This document shows positions 28,767 to 38,602 of a stretch of DNA of 64,000 bases, one piece after another. The notes under the pieces are model-generated. The model worked only from the letters and a program-made list of their open reading frames with translations, was not told the DNA's origin and ran no database searches. Source of the DNA: Denitromonas sp. (GTDB taxonomy: Bacteria; Pseudomonadota; Gammaproteobacteria; Burkholderiales; Rhodocyclaceae); the NCBI RefSeq assembly GCF_034676725.1, contig NZ_JAUCBR010000004.1, positions 1,193,501 to 1,257,500 of the forward strand, read 5' to 3'. The first letter of the stretch is position 1, and each line of letters starts with the position of its first letter. A program made the translations under genes and the position numbers.

Positions 28767-29645
28767 ATGCCACCGCGCCCTGCCCTGTTCGAGTTGCCCA
28801 GCCCCTTCATCACCGAACCGGGCCGCGTGCTGCTGCTCGAACCGCCCGACGCCGACCCCGACACCCTGCGCGCCGCGCTGCTCGACGAACAGTACGACCG
28901 CCCCTTCGTGATCGACGACGGCGAGCACCGCGCCTTGTACTTCAGCCTGCGCCTGATCCAGAGCGCGATGCGCACCCGCACCCCGAACGTGCTGGCCCTG
29001 CGCTACACGCAAATGATGATGCTGTTCGTGCTGTTCATCCCGCGGCCGCGGCGGATGGCGCTGATCGGCCTGGGCGGCGGCTCGATCGTCAAGGCCTGCC
29101 GGCAGCACCTGCCCGGCACCGAGCTGACCGTCATCGAGCTCGACCCGGACGTGATCGCCTTCCGCGATGCCTTCATGCTGCCGCCGGATGACGCGCGGCT
29201 GTCGATCCACCAGGGTGACGGCGCCGCCTGGCTGGAGACGGCGCCACCGGGCATCGATGTGCTGCTGGTCGACGCCTTCAATGGTGCCGGCCTGGCCCCC
29301 AGCCTCGCCGATGCCCGCTTTCTTGACGATGCGGCGGCCCGCCTGGCGCGCCGCGGCATGCTGGTGATCAACCTGGCCGGCGACATCGGCCAGTACGCGG
29401 GGCTGATCAGCGCGGCGCTGTCGGCGTTCGACGACCGGGTCATCGTGCTGCCGATCCGCGACGACGGCAACCACCTGCTGTTCGCCTTCAACGACCCCGC
29501 CTTCCGACCCGACTGGCGACGCCTGCAACAACAGGCCCATGCCGCGCAGGCACGCTACGGGCTCGACTTCCCCGCCTTTGCCGAGGCGCTGGCGCAGGCA
29601 GCCAGGCTGCGGCTGGCCCAACGCGAAGCGGCAGCCCGCCGCTAA
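28767..29645 (+). CDS. Spermidine synthase-like methyltransferase-fold protein
   Basis: A 292-residue protein with a Rossmann-type fold of the spermidine synthase family. ALIGLGGGSIVKAC is the nucleotide-binding glycine loop and VIELDPDVIAFRDAF follows as the acidic second strand; DVLLVDAFNGAG carries the conserved Asp. The N-terminal part (EQYDRPFVIDDGEHRALYFS) resembles the beta-hairpin of the synthase, but polyamine-specific residues cannot be verified, so the substrate is uncertain. The ATG at 28767 is chosen as the most plausible; an upstream extension has low-complexity composition. Confidence 0.8.
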   Translation: MPPRPALFELPSPFITEPGRVLLLEPPDADPDTLRAALLDEQYDRPFVIDDGEHRALYFSLRLIQSAMRTRTPNVLALRYTQMMMLFVLFIPRPRRMALIGLGGGSIVKACRQHLPGTELTVIELDPDVIAFRDAFMLPPDDARLSIHQGDGAAWLETAPPGIDVLLVDAFNGAGLAPSLADARFLDDAAARLARRGMLVINLAGDIGQYAGLISAALSAFDDRVIVLPIRDDGNHLLFAFNDPAFRPDWRRLQQQAHAAQARYGLDFPAFAEALAQAARLRLAQREAAARR

Positions 29646-29720
29646 GCGGTGCGACAGCGCCCTCGGCCGGCACCGGCTTCGGTTAACATGGCGCCTTCCC
29701 ACTCATTCGGAGCACGCTCC

Positions 29721-32168
29721 ATGGCCGGCCCGTCCGCCCTGCCCGACCACCGCCTGCGCACCATCTGCGACCCCGCCGCGTTCGCCTTCGACACCACCGA
29801 CCAGCTCACCGGCCTGCCCGACGCCACCGTCTCGCTCGGCCAGGGCCGCGCCGAAGAGGCGTTGCGCTTCGCGCTGGCCATGCAGCAGCCTGGCTACCAT
29901 GTGTTCGTGCTCGGCGCGCATGGCAGCGGCCGCCACGCCATCGTCAACCGCCTGCTCAAGGAACACGCCGCCACCCGCGCGGTGCCGCCCGACCTGTGCT
30001 ACCTGCACAACTTCGACGACCCGCAGCGCCCGCGCCTGCTGACCGTGCCCGCCGGCCGCGGCAGCGCGCTGCGCAGCGACATGCAGACGCTGATCCGCGA
30101 GCTCGGCCCGGCCATTGACGACGCGCTCGACAGCGAAACCCACAGCAGCCGCGTGACGGCCCTGCAGGAAGCGCACAAGGCGCGCGAGGAAGGCGCGCTG
30201 CGCGAACTGGGCGAGCAATGCCATGCCGACGGCCTGGCCTTCCTGCGTACGGCGGAGGGCTTCGTCTTTGCGCCCACCGTCGATGGCGAGCCGATGACGC
30301 CCGAGCTTTTCGAAGCCCAGCCCAAGGACGCCCAGGCCGCGGTCGAGAAAAAGGTCGGCGACTGGAGCGACCGCCTCGCCGACCTGCTCGACGAATTCCC
30401 CAGCTGGCGCCAGGAGCTGCGCGACGCCATCGACCGCGCCGAGCGCGAAGTGCTCGGTCCCGCCGTGGCGCTGCTGCTGCGCCCCCTGCGCGAAAAATAT
30501 GCCGACCTGCCGCAGGTGCTCGAATTCTTCGACGCCATCCGCAAGGACCTGCTCGACTCCGGCGCCAACTGGATCAGCCCCGGCGAGGAGGAAGAAGACA
30601 CCCCCGCCGAGGACGGCAGCCGCTTCCACCGCTACCAGATCAAGCTGCTGGTCGACCACGCCGCCACCGAGGGCGCGCCGGTGGTGCACGAGACCAACGC
30701 CGGCTTCGGCAATCTCATCGGCCGCATCGAACACGTCACCCAGATGGGCAACGTGGTCACCCACTACAACCTGATCCGCGCCGGCGCGCTGCACCGCGCC
30801 AGCGGCGGCTACCTGATCCTCGACGCCGATCGCATGTTCGCCCAGCCTTACGCCTGGGAAGGCCTCAAGCGCGCGCTGCGCAGCGGCGAGATCCGCATCG
30901 AGCCGCCGGCCGAGGCGCAAAGCTGGTCGGGCACGCTGAGCCTGGAGCCCGAGCCCGCCCCCTGTGCGCTCAAGGTGGTGATGATCGGCGACCGCGAAAC
31001 CTTTTATCTGCTCACCGACCACGACCCGGAGTTTGCCGAGCTATTCAAGGTGGCGGCCGACTTCGACGACGACCTGCCGCGCACGCCCGACAACGAGCAG
31101 CGCTACGCCCGCCTGCTCACCACCCTGGCGCGCAACGCCCAGCTGCTGCCGCTCGACCGCGGCGCGATGGCCCGGCTGGTCGAAGAAGGCGCCCGGCTGG
31201 CCGAAGCCGCCGACCGCCTGACCCTGCACACCCGTCTGCTCTCCGACATCATGCGCGAGGCCGACCACTTTGCCCGCGGCGAAGCGGCGCCGGCCATCGG
31301 CCGCGCCCACATCGACACCGCCCTGGCGGCCAGCGCCCGGCGCATGGCCCGCTACCCCGAGCAGGTGCGCCAGTCCATCCTCGAAGGCACCACGCTGATC
31401 TCCACCACCGGCGAGCGCGCCGGTCAGGTCAATGGCCTGGTGGTGGTGTCGCTGGCCGGCCAGCACTTCGGCCATCCGGTGCGCATCACCGCCACCGCCC
31501 GCGTGGGCGAAGGCGATGTGGTCGACATCGAGCGCGAGACCGACCTCGGCGGCGCCATCCACTCCAAGGGCGTGCTCATCCTCACCGCCTTCCTGGCCGC
31601 CCGCTATGCCCGCCACCAGCCCCTGTCGCTGACCGCCAGCCTGGTCTTCGAGCAGTCCTACGCGCCGGTCGAGGGCGACTCGGCCTCGCTCGGCGAGCTG
31701 TGCGCGCTGCTCTCGTCACTGGCGCAGATGCCGATCCGCCAGAACCTGGCCGTCACCGGCTCGGTGAACCAGTTCGGCGAGGTGCAGGCCATCGGCGGGG
31801 TGAACGAGAAGATCGAGGGCTATTTCGACCTGTGCCTGGCTCAGGGCCTGACCGGCACCCAGGGCGTGGTCATCCCCACGCCCAACGTGCGCCACCTGAT
31901 GCTGCGCGACGACGTGGTGGCCGCCGCCCGCGAGGGCCGCTTCCATGTCTACGCGGTCAGCACCGTGGACCAGGCCATGGAGATCCTCACCGGCCTGGCC
32001 GCCGGCGCCCCCGATGCCAAGGGCGCCATGCCGCACAACAGCATCAACTACAAGGTCGCCGCGGCCCTGGCCGACATGGCCGCTCGCCGCCACGCCAGCC
32101 CGGACGAAAACAGCCGCATTTCACGCAACCGCGGGCGGGGGGTGGCACGTCAGCGGGACAGCGAGTAG
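29721..32168 (+). CDS. Lon-like ATP-dependent protease
   Basis: An 815-residue AAA+ Lon-family protease of the LonB-like/AAA_32 type, without the Lon N-terminal substrate domain. The nucleotide-binding loop GAHGSGRH (65-72) has Arg in place of the canonical Walker A Lys, which is normal in this subfamily. A long helical insertion follows (about 120-290). The C-terminal protease domain has the Ser-Lys dyad: S654 in EGDSAS and K697 in GGVNEKIEG. GGAG eight bases before the ATG supports the start. The TAG stop begins a repeat-family hairpin. Role: turnover of damaged or regulatory proteins. Confidence 0.9.
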   Translation: MAGPSALPDHRLRTICDPAAFAFDTTDQLTGLPDATVSLGQGRAEEALRFALAMQQPGYHVFVLGAHGSGRHAIVNRLLKEHAATRAVPPDLCYLHNFDDPQRPRLLTVPAGRGSALRSDMQTLIRELGPAIDDALDSETHSSRVTALQEAHKAREEGALRELGEQCHADGLAFLRTAEGFVFAPTVDGEPMTPELFEAQPKDAQAAVEKKVGDWSDRLADLLDEFPSWRQELRDAIDRAEREVLGPAVALLLRPLREKYADLPQVLEFFDAIRKDLLDSGANWISPGEEEEDTPAEDGSRFHRYQIKLLVDHAATEGAPVVHETNAGFGNLIGRIEHVTQMGNVVTHYNLIRAGALHRASGGYLILDADRMFAQPYAWEGLKRALRSGEIRIEPPAEAQSWSGTLSLEPEPAPCALKVVMIGDRETFYLLTDHDPEFAELFKVAADFDDDLPRTPDNEQRYARLLTTLARNAQLLPLDRGAMARLVEEGARLAEAADRLTLHTRLLSDIMREADHFARGEAAPAIGRAHIDTALAASARRMARYPEQVRQSILEGTTLISTTGERAGQVNGLVVVSLAGQHFGHPVRITATARVGEGDVVDIERETDLGGAIHSKGVLILTAFLAARYARHQPLSLTASLVFEQSYAPVEGDSASLGELCALLSSLAQMPIRQNLAVTGSVNQFGEVQAIGGVNEKIEGYFDLCLAQGLTGTQGVVIPTPNVRHLMLRDDVVAAAREGRFHVYAVSTVDQAMEILTGLAAGAPDAKGAMPHNSINYKVAAALADMAARRHASPDENSRISRNRGRGVARQRDSE

Positions 32169-32186
32169 GGCCGGAGTCATCCGGCC
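32165..32186. repeat. Repeat-family hairpin at the lon-like stop codon
   Basis: A 22-base hairpin of the same form as that at 7061-7082: GTAGGG then CCGGAGTCATCCGG and CC. Its TAG is the stop codon of the preceding gene. Confidence 0.65.
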
Positions 32187-32227
32187 TGCGGTGCTGGTCG
32201 GTTGCCCCGCCCGACGGCCCGAATCGC

Positions 32228-32313
32228 GTAGGGCGGATAAGCGCAGCGCATCCGCCGAACGACGCCCCGAAGTCGCACCGATGGCGGATGCGCCTGCGGC
32301 TTATCCGCCCTAC
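32228..32313. repeat. REP-like inverted repeat pair between lon-like and slipin genes
   Basis: A left arm at 32228-32256 and right arm at 32283-32313 are near reverse complements with core GTAGGGCGGATAAGCGCAGC. The pair separates convergent genes. The stop codon TAG of the slipin gene (CTA at 32310-32312) is inside the right arm. Confidence 0.8.
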
Positions 32314-33092
32314 GGTGTAGCCGCCGGGGGTTTGGCCGCGGCCTGTTTGAACAGGCCATCGAGCAAATTGCCCGGCACCGGGAAGATCACCGTCGAGGTG
32401 CGATCGCCAGCCACCTGGGTGAGCGTCTGCAGGTAGCGCAGCTGCATCGCCGCCGGTTCGCGGGCGAGCATCTCGGCGGCGTCGAGCAGGGCATTGGCAG
32501 CCTGCTTCTCGCCCTCGGCATGGATCACCTTGGCGCGCCGCTCGCGCTCGGCCTCGGCCTGGCGGGCGATGGCGCGGATCATCGACTCGTCGATGTCCAC
32601 ATGCTTGATCTCGACGTTGGCCACCTTGATGCCCCAGGCGTCGGTCTGCGCGTCGAGAATCTTCTGCACATCGAGGTTGAGCCGGTCGCGCTCGGTGAGC
32701 ATCTCGTCCAGCTCGTGCTTGCCGAGCACCGCACGCAAGGTCGTCTGCGCCAGCTGGCCGGTGGCCATCAAAAAATTCTCCACCGCGATGATCGCCTTTT
32801 GCGGATCGACCACGCGGAAATACACCACCGCATTGACCTTGACCGACACGTTGTCGCGCGAGATCACGTCCTGACTGGGCACGTCCATGGTTACCACCCG
32901 CAGGTCGACCCGCACCATCTGCTGAATGCCGGGGATGAGGATGATCAGGCCCGGCCCCTTGACGCTGGTAAAGCGCCCGAGGGTGAACACCACGCCGCGC
33001 TCATACTCGCGCAGGATCTTGATCGACGCCGCCAGCAGGGCGACGAGCAGGATGATGACCGGCGCAATGCCGGTGAGGGTATCGAAGCTCAT
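32310..33092 (-). CDS. Slipin (stomatin/band 7, SPFH) family protein
   Basis: A 260-residue membrane-associated scaffold protein. An N-terminal hydrophobic hairpin (about 8-26) is followed by the SPFH domain: EYERGVVFTLGRF, GPGLIILIPGIQQMVRVDLR, SQDVISRDNVSVKVNAVVYFRV, and a coiled-coil region starting AEAERERRAKVIHAEGEKQAA. It is coupled by a four-base overlap to the NfeD protease gene; STOPP/NfeD pairs are a common operon in bacteria, where NfeD clips the slipin C-terminus. Its C-terminal tail is Pro/Ala-rich. Confidence 0.94.
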   Translation of the reverse strand: MSFDTLTGIAPVIILLVALLAASIKILREYERGVVFTLGRFTSVKGPGLIILIPGIQQMVRVDLRVVTMDVPSQDVISRDNVSVKVNAVVYFRVVDPQKAIIAVENFLMATGQLAQTTLRAVLGKHELDEMLTERDRLNLDVQKILDAQTDAWGIKVANVEIKHVDIDESMIRAIARQAEAERERRAKVIHAEGEKQAANALLDAAEMLAREPAAMQLRYLQTLTQVAGDRTSTVIFPVPGNLLDGLFKQAAAKPPAATP

Positions 33093-34486
33093 GAGGGACT
33101 CCCTTGGTCGGATTCGATCGGTTCGACGGACAGCACCAGCCCGTCAATGGCGGTCACACGCACACGCTCACCGGGGCGTAGCGGCCGGGGGCTGTTCACC
33201 CGCCAGCTTTCGCCATGCACCTGCGCCCAGGCCTCGTCGCCGTCGCGGACGGTCACCCGGCCGAGGCTGCCGAGCATCTCGGCCGCGCCGCTGGCCAGCG
33301 GGCGATTGCGGCTGCGCAGGAACATCGTGCCGGCGAGGAAGATCAGCCCCGCCGCGGCCACCGCGGTGCCCAGGATGAAGGGCAGCGACACGGCAAAACC
33401 GGGCGCTTCCTTGTCGATCAGGAACAGGCCGCCGAGCACCATGGCGGCGATGCCACCGATACCGAGTACGCCAAAACTGGGCAAGAACACCTCTGCGGTC
33501 ATCAGCACCAGCCCGAGCACCACCAGGCCGACGCCAGCCCAGTTGATGGGCAGCATCTGGAAAGCGTACATGGCCAGCAGCAGGCAGATGGCGCCGGCCA
33601 CGCCGGGCACGCCAAAGCCGGGGCTGGTGAACTCCACGAACAGGCCGTAGAAGCCGATCATCATCAGCACCAGCGCCAGTTGCGGGTTGGCCAGCACGGC
33701 CAGCGCCTGGTGGCGCCAGTCGGGTACGTGGGTGTCGATGGCGGCGTCAGCCGTCTGCAGCGCGCGCTTGCCGGCCGGCAGCGTCACCTCGCGGCCATCG
33801 ATCTGCCGGAGCAGGTCGGGCACATCGACGGCGACGACGTCGATCACGCCTTCGCGCAGCGCCGCCTCGGCCGACAGGCTGGCCGCCTCGCGCACCGCTT
33901 TTTCGGCGAAATCGACATTGCGCCCGCGCAGCTCGGCCAGGCTGCGGATGTAGGCGGTGGCGTCGTTGGTGGCCTTGCGGGCCAGGGTTTCACCACCCAG
34001 CGACGGGGTGACGGCATCGGTCTTGTCGGCCTTGTCGGCGCCTTCGTCTTCGGGACGCGGTGAGGGCTTGCCGCCGCCGGGCATGCCGCCAATGGCCACC
34101 GGCGAGGCCGCGCCCAGGTTGGTGGCGGGCGTCATGGCCGCGATATGACTGGCATACAGAATAAAGGTGCCGGCGCTCGCCGCGCGTGCGCCTTCGGGAC
34201 TCACATAGGTAATGACCGGCACCGGCGAGGCCAGGATGGCCTTGATGATCTGGCGCATCGAGGTGTCCAGTCCGCCGGGCGTGTCGAGGGCAATGACCAC
34301 CGCCTCCACCTCGCCCACATCCTCCAGACCTTGCAGAATGAAATCCGCCGACGCCGGGCCGATCACCCCGTCGACCTGCAACACCCGCACCGTCGCCGCC
34401 TGCACCGGCATCACGCCGAGCAGCGCCAGCATCAACAGCATGTGGCGCAGCGCCAGCCAGAAGCTTGCGAGATCGCGTCGGGTCAT
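33089..34486 (-). CDS. NfeD-family membrane serine protease
   Basis: A 465-residue protein with a signal peptide (about 15-32, ending VQAAT), a ClpP/crotonase-like protease domain in which the catalytic serine is in SPEGARAASAGTF and the partner lysine is expected further on, then a central membrane region of four or five helices and a C-terminal OB-fold NfeD domain (LGSLGRVTVRDGDEAWAQVHGESWRV). The ATG at 34486 has GGAGG about six bases upstream. The 3' end overlaps the slipin start. An internal charged insertion (GGKPSPRPEDEGADKADKTDA) follows the protease domain. Confidence 0.92.
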   Translation of the reverse strand: MTRRDLASFWLALRHMLLMLALLGVMPVQAATVRVLQVDGVIGPASADFILQGLEDVGEVEAVVIALDTPGGLDTSMRQIIKAILASPVPVITYVSPEGARAASAGTFILYASHIAAMTPATNLGAASPVAIGGMPGGGKPSPRPEDEGADKADKTDAVTPSLGGETLARKATNDATAYIRSLAELRGRNVDFAEKAVREAASLSAEAALREGVIDVVAVDVPDLLRQIDGREVTLPAGKRALQTADAAIDTHVPDWRHQALAVLANPQLALVLMMIGFYGLFVEFTSPGFGVPGVAGAICLLLAMYAFQMLPINWAGVGLVVLGLVLMTAEVFLPSFGVLGIGGIAAMVLGGLFLIDKEAPGFAVSLPFILGTAVAAAGLIFLAGTMFLRSRNRPLASGAAEMLGSLGRVTVRDGDEAWAQVHGESWRVNSPRPLRPGERVRVTAIDGLVLSVEPIESDQGSPS

Positions 34487-34660
34487 CGTGTCCTCCGGTC
34501 GGGCCGTCTGGAGCAAACGGACGGCACGTTCACTCAGAGGCCACCCGCGCCGCCAAGTTCCGCGTGGCATGCCCGACACATTTGCTTACGCCCCGGTTTA
34601 ACCCCGAAACCCGCGCCGCTTCGTTTCATGGACATCAACGCCCACAACAGGACACCGATC

Positions 34661-36424
34661 ATGCAACGCACCGCCACTTCGCTCATCCTCTGCCTCATCC
34701 TCAGCGCCTGCGCTCCCAATGGCCGTGCGCCCATCGCCGACGCCACCGGTCAGGCCGCGCCGCCCCCGTCCGCCCCCAAAGCCCTGCCCGAGCCGGCACG
34801 CACCGCCGATGCGCTCACGGAACAACGCGCCGAACACGATGCCCCCATGGCCAGCGCCCCCGCCGTGGCCGCCGCGCCGCGCGAGCGCGCCATGGAATCG
34901 CTGGCCATGAAAGGCGAAGCCAAGCTGATGCGCGTCATGCCCCACCCCCTGCCGAGCATCGCCCCGCCGCAGCCGGTGGACCGCGAACGCTATCAAGACA
35001 TCACCACCAACCCGGTGCATCAGGTGGCGACCGCCCCGGTGTCGACCTTCAGCATCGATGTGGACACCGGCAGCTGGTCCAACCTGCGCCGCTTTCTCAA
35101 CGAAGGCCGCCTGCCGCCGAGCGATGCGGTGCGCGTCGAGGAATGCATCAATTACTTCCCCTACGACGACGCCCCGCCCTCCGACCGCAGCCCGTTTGCC
35201 GTGCATACCGAGCTGGCCCAGTCGCCATGGAACCCCGAGCGCCTGCTGATGCGCGTCGCCCTCAAGGGGCAGGATGTCGCCAAGCAGACCCTGCCGCCAG
35301 CCAACCTCGTCTTCCTCGTCGATGTCTCCGGCTCGATGCGCTCGGCCAACAAGCTGCCGCTGCTCAAGAGCTCGCTCAAGCTGCTGGTGCAGCAGCTGCG
35401 CCCGCAGGACCGCATCTCGCTGGTGACCTATGCCGGCGCCTCGGGCCTCGCCCTGCCGGCCACGCCGGGCAATGAAAAGGCCACCATCCTCGCCGCCATC
35501 GACGCCCTCAATGCCGGCGGCAGCACAGCCGGCGCCAGCGGCATCGAGCTGGCCTACCAGACGGCGCAGGCCGGCTTCGTGCAAGGCGGCATCAACCGCA
35601 TCCTGCTGGCCACCGATGGCGACTTCAACGTCGGCCAGACCAACTTCGAGCAGCTCAAGGCCCGCGTCGAACAACTGCGCGCCACCGGCGTACAGCTCAC
35701 CACGCTCGGCTTCGGCACCGGCAACTACAACGAGCAGCTGATGGAGCAGATGGCCGACGCCGGCAACGGCGCCTACGCCTACATCGACACCCTGATGGAA
35801 GGCCACAAGGTGCTGGTCAACGAGATGAGCAGCACGCTGGCGACGATCGCCAAGGACGTGAAGATCCAGGTCGAGTTCAACCCGGCGGCGGTCAGCGAAT
35901 ACCGCCTGATCGGCTACGAAAACCGCATGCTCCGCCGCGAAGACTTCAACAACGACAAGATCGACGCGGGCGAGATCGGCGCCGGCCACTCGGTGACCGC
36001 GCTGTACGAACTCACCCCGGCCGGCCAGCGCGGCCTGATCGACCCGCTGCGCTACGGCAGCGACCCGCGCCCCGGCGCCGCCACGGTGGCGCGAAGCGCC
36101 GAACTGGCCCATGTGCGCCTGCGCTACAAGCAGCCCCACGCCAGCACCAGCCAGCTCATCGAGCACCCGGTGCGCCGCGACGCCACGCGCCCGCTGGCCG
36201 CCACCAGCGACAGCTTCCGCTTCGCCAGCGCCATCGCCGGCTTCGGCCAGATCCTGCGCGGCGGCAGCTACACCGGCCAGTGGTCCATCGCCGACGCCCG
36301 CGCACTGGCCGCCGGCGCCCTCGGCAACGACCAATTCGGGTATCGTGGTGAAGCCCTGCGGCTGATGGACCTGGCCGCCGCGCTCAGCCCTCAGCCGCCC
36401 CAAGCCACCGCCCCGCTCGAATGA
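34661..36424 (+). CDS. VWA-domain lipoprotein (YfbK-like)
   Basis: A 587-residue surface or periplasmic protein with a signal peptide and lipobox (LSAC, Cys17). A Pro/Ala-rich linker is followed by the von Willebrand factor type A domain with the metal-ion-dependent site VDVSGSM and LATDGDFN, and a C-terminal YfbK-like domain. The family is of unknown function but often lies beside ECF sigma genes, as here. The start at 34661 leaves a typical lipoprotein leader. It overlaps the sigma factor gene by four bases (ATGA). Confidence 0.9.
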   Translation: MQRTATSLILCLILSACAPNGRAPIADATGQAAPPPSAPKALPEPARTADALTEQRAEHDAPMASAPAVAAAPRERAMESLAMKGEAKLMRVMPHPLPSIAPPQPVDRERYQDITTNPVHQVATAPVSTFSIDVDTGSWSNLRRFLNEGRLPPSDAVRVEECINYFPYDDAPPSDRSPFAVHTELAQSPWNPERLLMRVALKGQDVAKQTLPPANLVFLVDVSGSMRSANKLPLLKSSLKLLVQQLRPQDRISLVTYAGASGLALPATPGNEKATILAAIDALNAGGSTAGASGIELAYQTAQAGFVQGGINRILLATDGDFNVGQTNFEQLKARVEQLRATGVQLTTLGFGTGNYNEQLMEQMADAGNGAYAYIDTLMEGHKVLVNEMSSTLATIAKDVKIQVEFNPAAVSEYRLIGYENRMLRREDFNNDKIDAGEIGAGHSVTALYELTPAGQRGLIDPLRYGSDPRPGAATVARSAELAHVRLRYKQPHASTSQLIEHPVRRDATRPLAATSDSFRFASAIAGFGQILRGGSYTGQWSIADARALAAGALGNDQFGYRGEALRLMDLAAALSPQPPQATAPLE

Positions 36425-36993
36425 CCAACACGCCGCCGCTCGCCACCTTGCCCGACGAAGACCTGATGCTATTGGTCGCCCGTGGCATCGTGCGCGAGCC
36501 GGCCGCGGAATTGTTCAACCGCCACAACCGCGCCCTGTTCAACTACCTCGCCTGGCTGGCACAAGGCAATCTGGGCGAAGCCGAAGACATCGCGCAAAGC
36601 ACCTGGATCCGGGTGCTTTCGCGCTGTGGCGACTACACCCCGACGGCGGCCTTCCGCACCTTCCTGTTCCAGATCGCGCGCAACCTGTGGCTGGACGCAC
36701 GCGGCAGCGCCTGGCAGCGCCACAGCGCGCCCGAAGAGACCGCCCCCGAGGCCAGCGACGACGGCGATCTGTCGCCCGACACCGTGCTCGCCCTGCAGCA
36801 AGACAGCCAGCGTGTGCACACCGCCCTGCTCACCCTGCCCGCCCAGCAACGCGAAGCCGTGGCGCTGCGCTTTTTTGCCGACATGAGCGTGGACGACATC
36901 GCCACCACCGTCGGCGTCGGTTTCGAGACGGTAAAAAGCCGGCTGCGCTACGCCTTCCGCCACCTGCGCACCGAGCTGGAGCGCGCCACATGA
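36421..36993 (+). CDS. ECF-family RNA polymerase sigma factor
   Basis: A 190-residue sigma factor with sigma region 2 (about 25-90, LFNRHNRALFNYLAWLAQGNLGEAEDIAQSTWIRVL) and region 4 (about 130-180, LLTLPAQQREAVALRFFADMSVDDIATTVGVGFETVKSRLRYAFRHL). It sits between the VWA lipoprotein and a putative anti-sigma protein, each junction overlapping by four bases, which implies one coupled unit that responds to an envelope signal. The promoters it controls are not identifiable. Confidence 0.93.
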   Translation: MTNTPPLATLPDEDLMLLVARGIVREPAAELFNRHNRALFNYLAWLAQGNLGEAEDIAQSTWIRVLSRCGDYTPTAAFRTFLFQIARNLWLDARGSAWQRHSAPEETAPEASDDGDLSPDTVLALQQDSQRVHTALLTLPAQQREAVALRFFADMSVDDIATTVGVGFETVKSRLRYAFRHLRTELERAT

Positions 36994-38021
36994 GCGCCGC
37001 CGAAGACCGCTTCATTGCCGGCGCCGGCCCGCTCGCCGCGCTGATCCGCGCGCAGCCCGCCTTCGAGGCGCCGCCGCGCATGCTCGAACACATCCTCGCC
37101 GCGCTCGACGCCGCGCCCAGCGCCACCGGCTTCGACGCCCCGGCCGGCCTGTTCGACGCGGTCATGGCCGAAGCCGAACGCATCGACAGCGCCCAGGCAC
37201 CCCGCCGCGACGCCTTGCTCGCCGAACTGGCCGCCGGCAAAACCGCCGACGATGCACTCGGCGCCTCCGTCAGCCCGGCCACCGCCGCGTGGCTGGCCGG
37301 CCAGCAACAACCAACCAACGCGACACCGCCGCCGCGCCGCCGTCGCTGGCCCTGGCTGGCTGGCCTCAGCACCGCCCTCACCGCCGCGCTAGCCGTCAGC
37401 GTCGCCCTGCGCGTGGTGCAAGAGCCCGCTGCCCCACCGGTTCCGATGAGCGCGCCCGCCGAATCACGCGCCGACCTATCGTCAGAATCCATCGCCGGCA
37501 ACGCCAACGACGCCATCACCCTGGCACCCAAACCGCAGCGCGCCGAACGCAAGGTCGAGGCCGCGCCCCCACAAATCGCCCGTGCCCGTCAAAGCGAGCC
37601 CGTGGCGGGCGAAGTCAAACGCATCGCGCCCCGCCCCGCAGCCGCCGCCGCCAAAATGGCCGATGCCGCGCCGGCCGAATCAACGCTCGCCCCACCGCCT
37701 CCGGCCGCCGCACCGCCGATGATGGCCAAGGCTCTGCGCGTACCGGCACCGGGCAGCCCGCCCGCCGCCGAGGCCGACGCCGCCACGACCGATATCATCG
37801 ACGCCCCGCTCGACACCCCGGCCGCCACCCTCGCCGCCCGGCTACTGGCCCGGCCGGCGCAGGCGTGGACGCTGCATGTCGCCCCGGCCGACGCCGCCGC
37901 CGGCCGGGCCGTGCAGGCCGCCCTCCTCGCCCAACTCCAGGCCGCGGGGCGCGAGGACCCGATTGCACTCGCGGAGCGCCCACTTCCCCGCGGCCGGCTG
38001 CGACTCTTGCCAACGCCGTGA
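36990..38021 (+). CDS. Putative anti-sigma factor with one membrane helix
   Basis: A 343-residue protein with a helical N-terminal cytoplasmic part (about 1-115), a basic RRRRWPWL stretch and one membrane helix (about 117-137), then an Ala/Pro-rich extracytoplasmic portion. This layout and position directly behind the ECF gene (ATGA overlap) suggest an anti-sigma factor, but no zinc-anti-sigma HxxxCxxC motif is visible, so it may be a novel type. Family is not otherwise recognised. Confidence 0.65.
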   Translation: MSAAEDRFIAGAGPLAALIRAQPAFEAPPRMLEHILAALDAAPSATGFDAPAGLFDAVMAEAERIDSAQAPRRDALLAELAAGKTADDALGASVSPATAAWLAGQQQPTNATPPPRRRRWPWLAGLSTALTAALAVSVALRVVQEPAAPPVPMSAPAESRADLSSESIAGNANDAITLAPKPQRAERKVEAAPPQIARARQSEPVAGEVKRIAPRPAAAAAKMADAAPAESTLAPPPPAAAPPMMAKALRVPAPGSPPAAEADAATTDIIDAPLDTPAATLAARLLARPAQAWTLHVAPADAAAGRAVQAALLAQLQAAGREDPIALAERPLPRGRLRLLPTP

Positions 38022-38119
38022 AACCCCGTAGGCCACCGGCCGCCCAGAAGAGCGACAGGTTGGCACTTGAGCCCCAGACATATACCATTGGCATCTCGTT
38101 TCGCGACAGGGAGCGCCCG

Positions 38120-38602
38120 ATGAAACGCATCATTCTCTGGATGCTCGGCCTCGTCGTCGTTATCGTTTCTGGCCTTGCCTTTGAACTTGTCCGGGAAACC
38201 CGCCAACACACACCGTCACTCTTGATGGCTTGCATGGAACGCGAAGCCACCTTCATGTCCTGGGTATGCAAGCAGGTCTTCTTCCATGACGACTTCTCCG
38301 CCGAGGTCATCGCAACGCTGAACACCACCGCCGGCATCCGATCGGTAGCCGTGTTGAGCGACCCCGCCGAAGCCGATGCCGCGTTTGGGCGGCTACGCGA
38401 TGCCGGCGTCGACATCGACGCCACGGACGTCACCTTGCATCACATGACCGCCCTTCATGCCGCGGCCATCGACGGAGACGTCCATCAAGTACGCCGCTTG
38501 CTCGCCAACGACGCCAAGCGCAACATCCGGGATGACAGTGGCCGCACAGCCATCGACGACGCCCTTGAGATGCAAGCAAAAAGCCCGGGCCAGCCTCAGT
38601 GA
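38120..38602 (+). CDS. Small ankyrin-repeat-like membrane protein
   Basis: A 160-residue protein with an N-terminal membrane helix (about 5-22) and two degenerate ankyrin repeats near the C-terminus (MTALHAAAIDGDVHQVRRLLAND and GRTAIDDALEM). It may be anchored in the inner membrane with the repeats exposed for protein binding. It lies about 100 bases after the anti-sigma gene on the same strand. Function unknown. AGGGAGCG precedes the ATG by about six bases. Confidence 0.65.
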   Translation: MKRIILWMLGLVVVIVSGLAFELVRETRQHTPSLLMACMEREATFMSWVCKQVFFHDDFSAEVIATLNTTAGIRSVAVLSDPAEADAAFGRLRDAGVDIDATDVTLHHMTALHAAAIDGDVHQVRRLLANDAKRNIRDDSGRTAIDDALEMQAKSPGQPQ

